Shown here: piece after piece, positions 11,297 through 11,696 of the stretch
Position numbering within the stretch: the first letter of the stretch is position 1
Layout of the letters: each line of letters starts with the position of its first letter
DNA from: BS750m-G62 sp964577175
GTDB taxonomy: Bacteria; Planctomycetota; Phycisphaerae; FEN-1346
Direction: 5' to 3'
Length of the DNA stretch: 11,696 nucleotides
Assembly (NCBI GenBank): GCA_964577175.1
Contig: CAZNYC010000126.1
Location: 1-11,696, forward strand
Notes under the pieces: model-generated
What the model was told of the DNA's origin: nothing
Databases searched by the model: none
Seen by the model: only the letters and a program-made list of their open reading frames with translations
Translations under genes and position numbers: made by a program

Positions 11297-11696
11297 CTAC
11301 GCCCCCGCCTCCGGCCGCCGGGCTGGGAACAGGACGACGTCCCGGATGCTCGGCGCGCCCGTCAGGAGCATGACGAGCCGGTCCAGGCCGATGCCGAGCC
11401 CGCCCGCCGGCGGCATGCCGTGCTTCAGCGCCTGGAGGAAGTCGGTGTCCATGACGGCCATCGTCTCGTCCTGGCCGGCCAGTTGGGTCCGCAGGGCCGC
11501 CTCCTGCACGTCCGGGTCGTTCAGTTCCGTGTAGGCGTTGCCGATCTCCATCCCCGCCACCATCGGTTCGAACCGTTCGGCGATGGCGGGGGCGTCGGCC
11601 TTGCGTTTCGTGAGCGGGCAGAGGCCGGCCGGCCAGTCCAGGACGAACGTGGGCTGGACGAGGTGGTGCTCGACGGTCCGCTCGAAGATCTCGTGG
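11297..11696 (-). CDS. lysS: Lysyl-tRNA synthetase class II, C-terminal part
   Basis: The frame runs off the right edge, so only the last 132 or so codons of a protein of about 500 residues are present. The enzyme charges tRNA-Lys with lysine in the cytoplasm. Visible marks of the class II catalytic core are QPTFVLDWPAGLCPLTKR, ERFEPMVAGMEIGNAYTELNDP and motif 3 GGLGIGLDRLVMLLT, with its invariant arginine for ATP, followed by SIRDVVLFP. These distinguish LysRS from AspRS and AsnRS. The short tail ARRPEAGA after LFP is normal. It is the first visible gene of the minus-strand series; 159 bp with a palindromic element separate it from the permease gene. Confidence 0.95.
   Translation of the reverse strand, partial: HEIFERTVEHHLVQPTFVLDWPAGLCPLTKRKADAPAIAERFEPMVAGMEIGNAYTELNDPDVQEAALRTQLAGQDETMAVMDTDFLQALKHGMPPAGGLGIGLDRLVMLLTGAPSIRDVVLFPARRPEAGA

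Overview
The window is GC-rich bacterial DNA and most likely comes from a planctomycete, probably one of the Phycisphaerae-like lineages. That inference rests on three protein types: a chlamydial-Hc1-like histone, exported toroid proteins carrying DUF4159 domains, and a BatA-type membrane protein fragment. No rRNA or other strong phylogenetic marker is present, so this is inference and not proof.

Plus-strand half (1-7362). The window opens inside the 3' end of a BatA-like membrane protein gene (1-720). A short cluster of perfect hairpins follows (726-958), then a good promoter and a 74-residue Hc1-type histone (1127-1351). After a 391-bp gap come a FabZ-like hydroxyacyl-ACP dehydratase (1743-2237) and ribosomal protein L34 (2309-2452). 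Two large tandem paralogues come next (2698-4980 and 5104-7362). Each has a signal peptide, an alpha/alpha-toroid (prenyltransferase/squalene-cyclase-like) half and two DUF4159-like domains. Their first thirds have diverged, but 1186 bp covering the DUF4159 half are identical base for base in the two genes (3692-4877 = 6074-7259). This is the clearest anomaly in the window and looks like recent gene conversion.

Minus-strand half (11696-7484). Read in the direction of transcription, it holds the C-terminal end of class II lysyl-tRNA synthetase (lysS), a LolC/LolE-type FtsX-domain permease with an unusual extra transmembrane hairpin, its LolD-type ATPase, and a branched-chain amino-acid aminotransferase (ilvE). 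The permease and ATPase should form one lipoprotein-release-type ABC transporter. The two halves converge at 7362/7484, where two hairpins lie.

Repeats are frequent between genes. Two copies of a roughly 100-bp palindromic element (9222-9321 and 11165-11266) bracket the permease gene. They differ by compensatory changes that keep a cloverleaf-like fold. A 12-bp-stem palindrome occurs at 840-869 and again at 7376-7405. Overlapping hairpins sit in the leader of ilvE. No CRISPR array, tRNA, rRNA, transposase or phage gene was seen.
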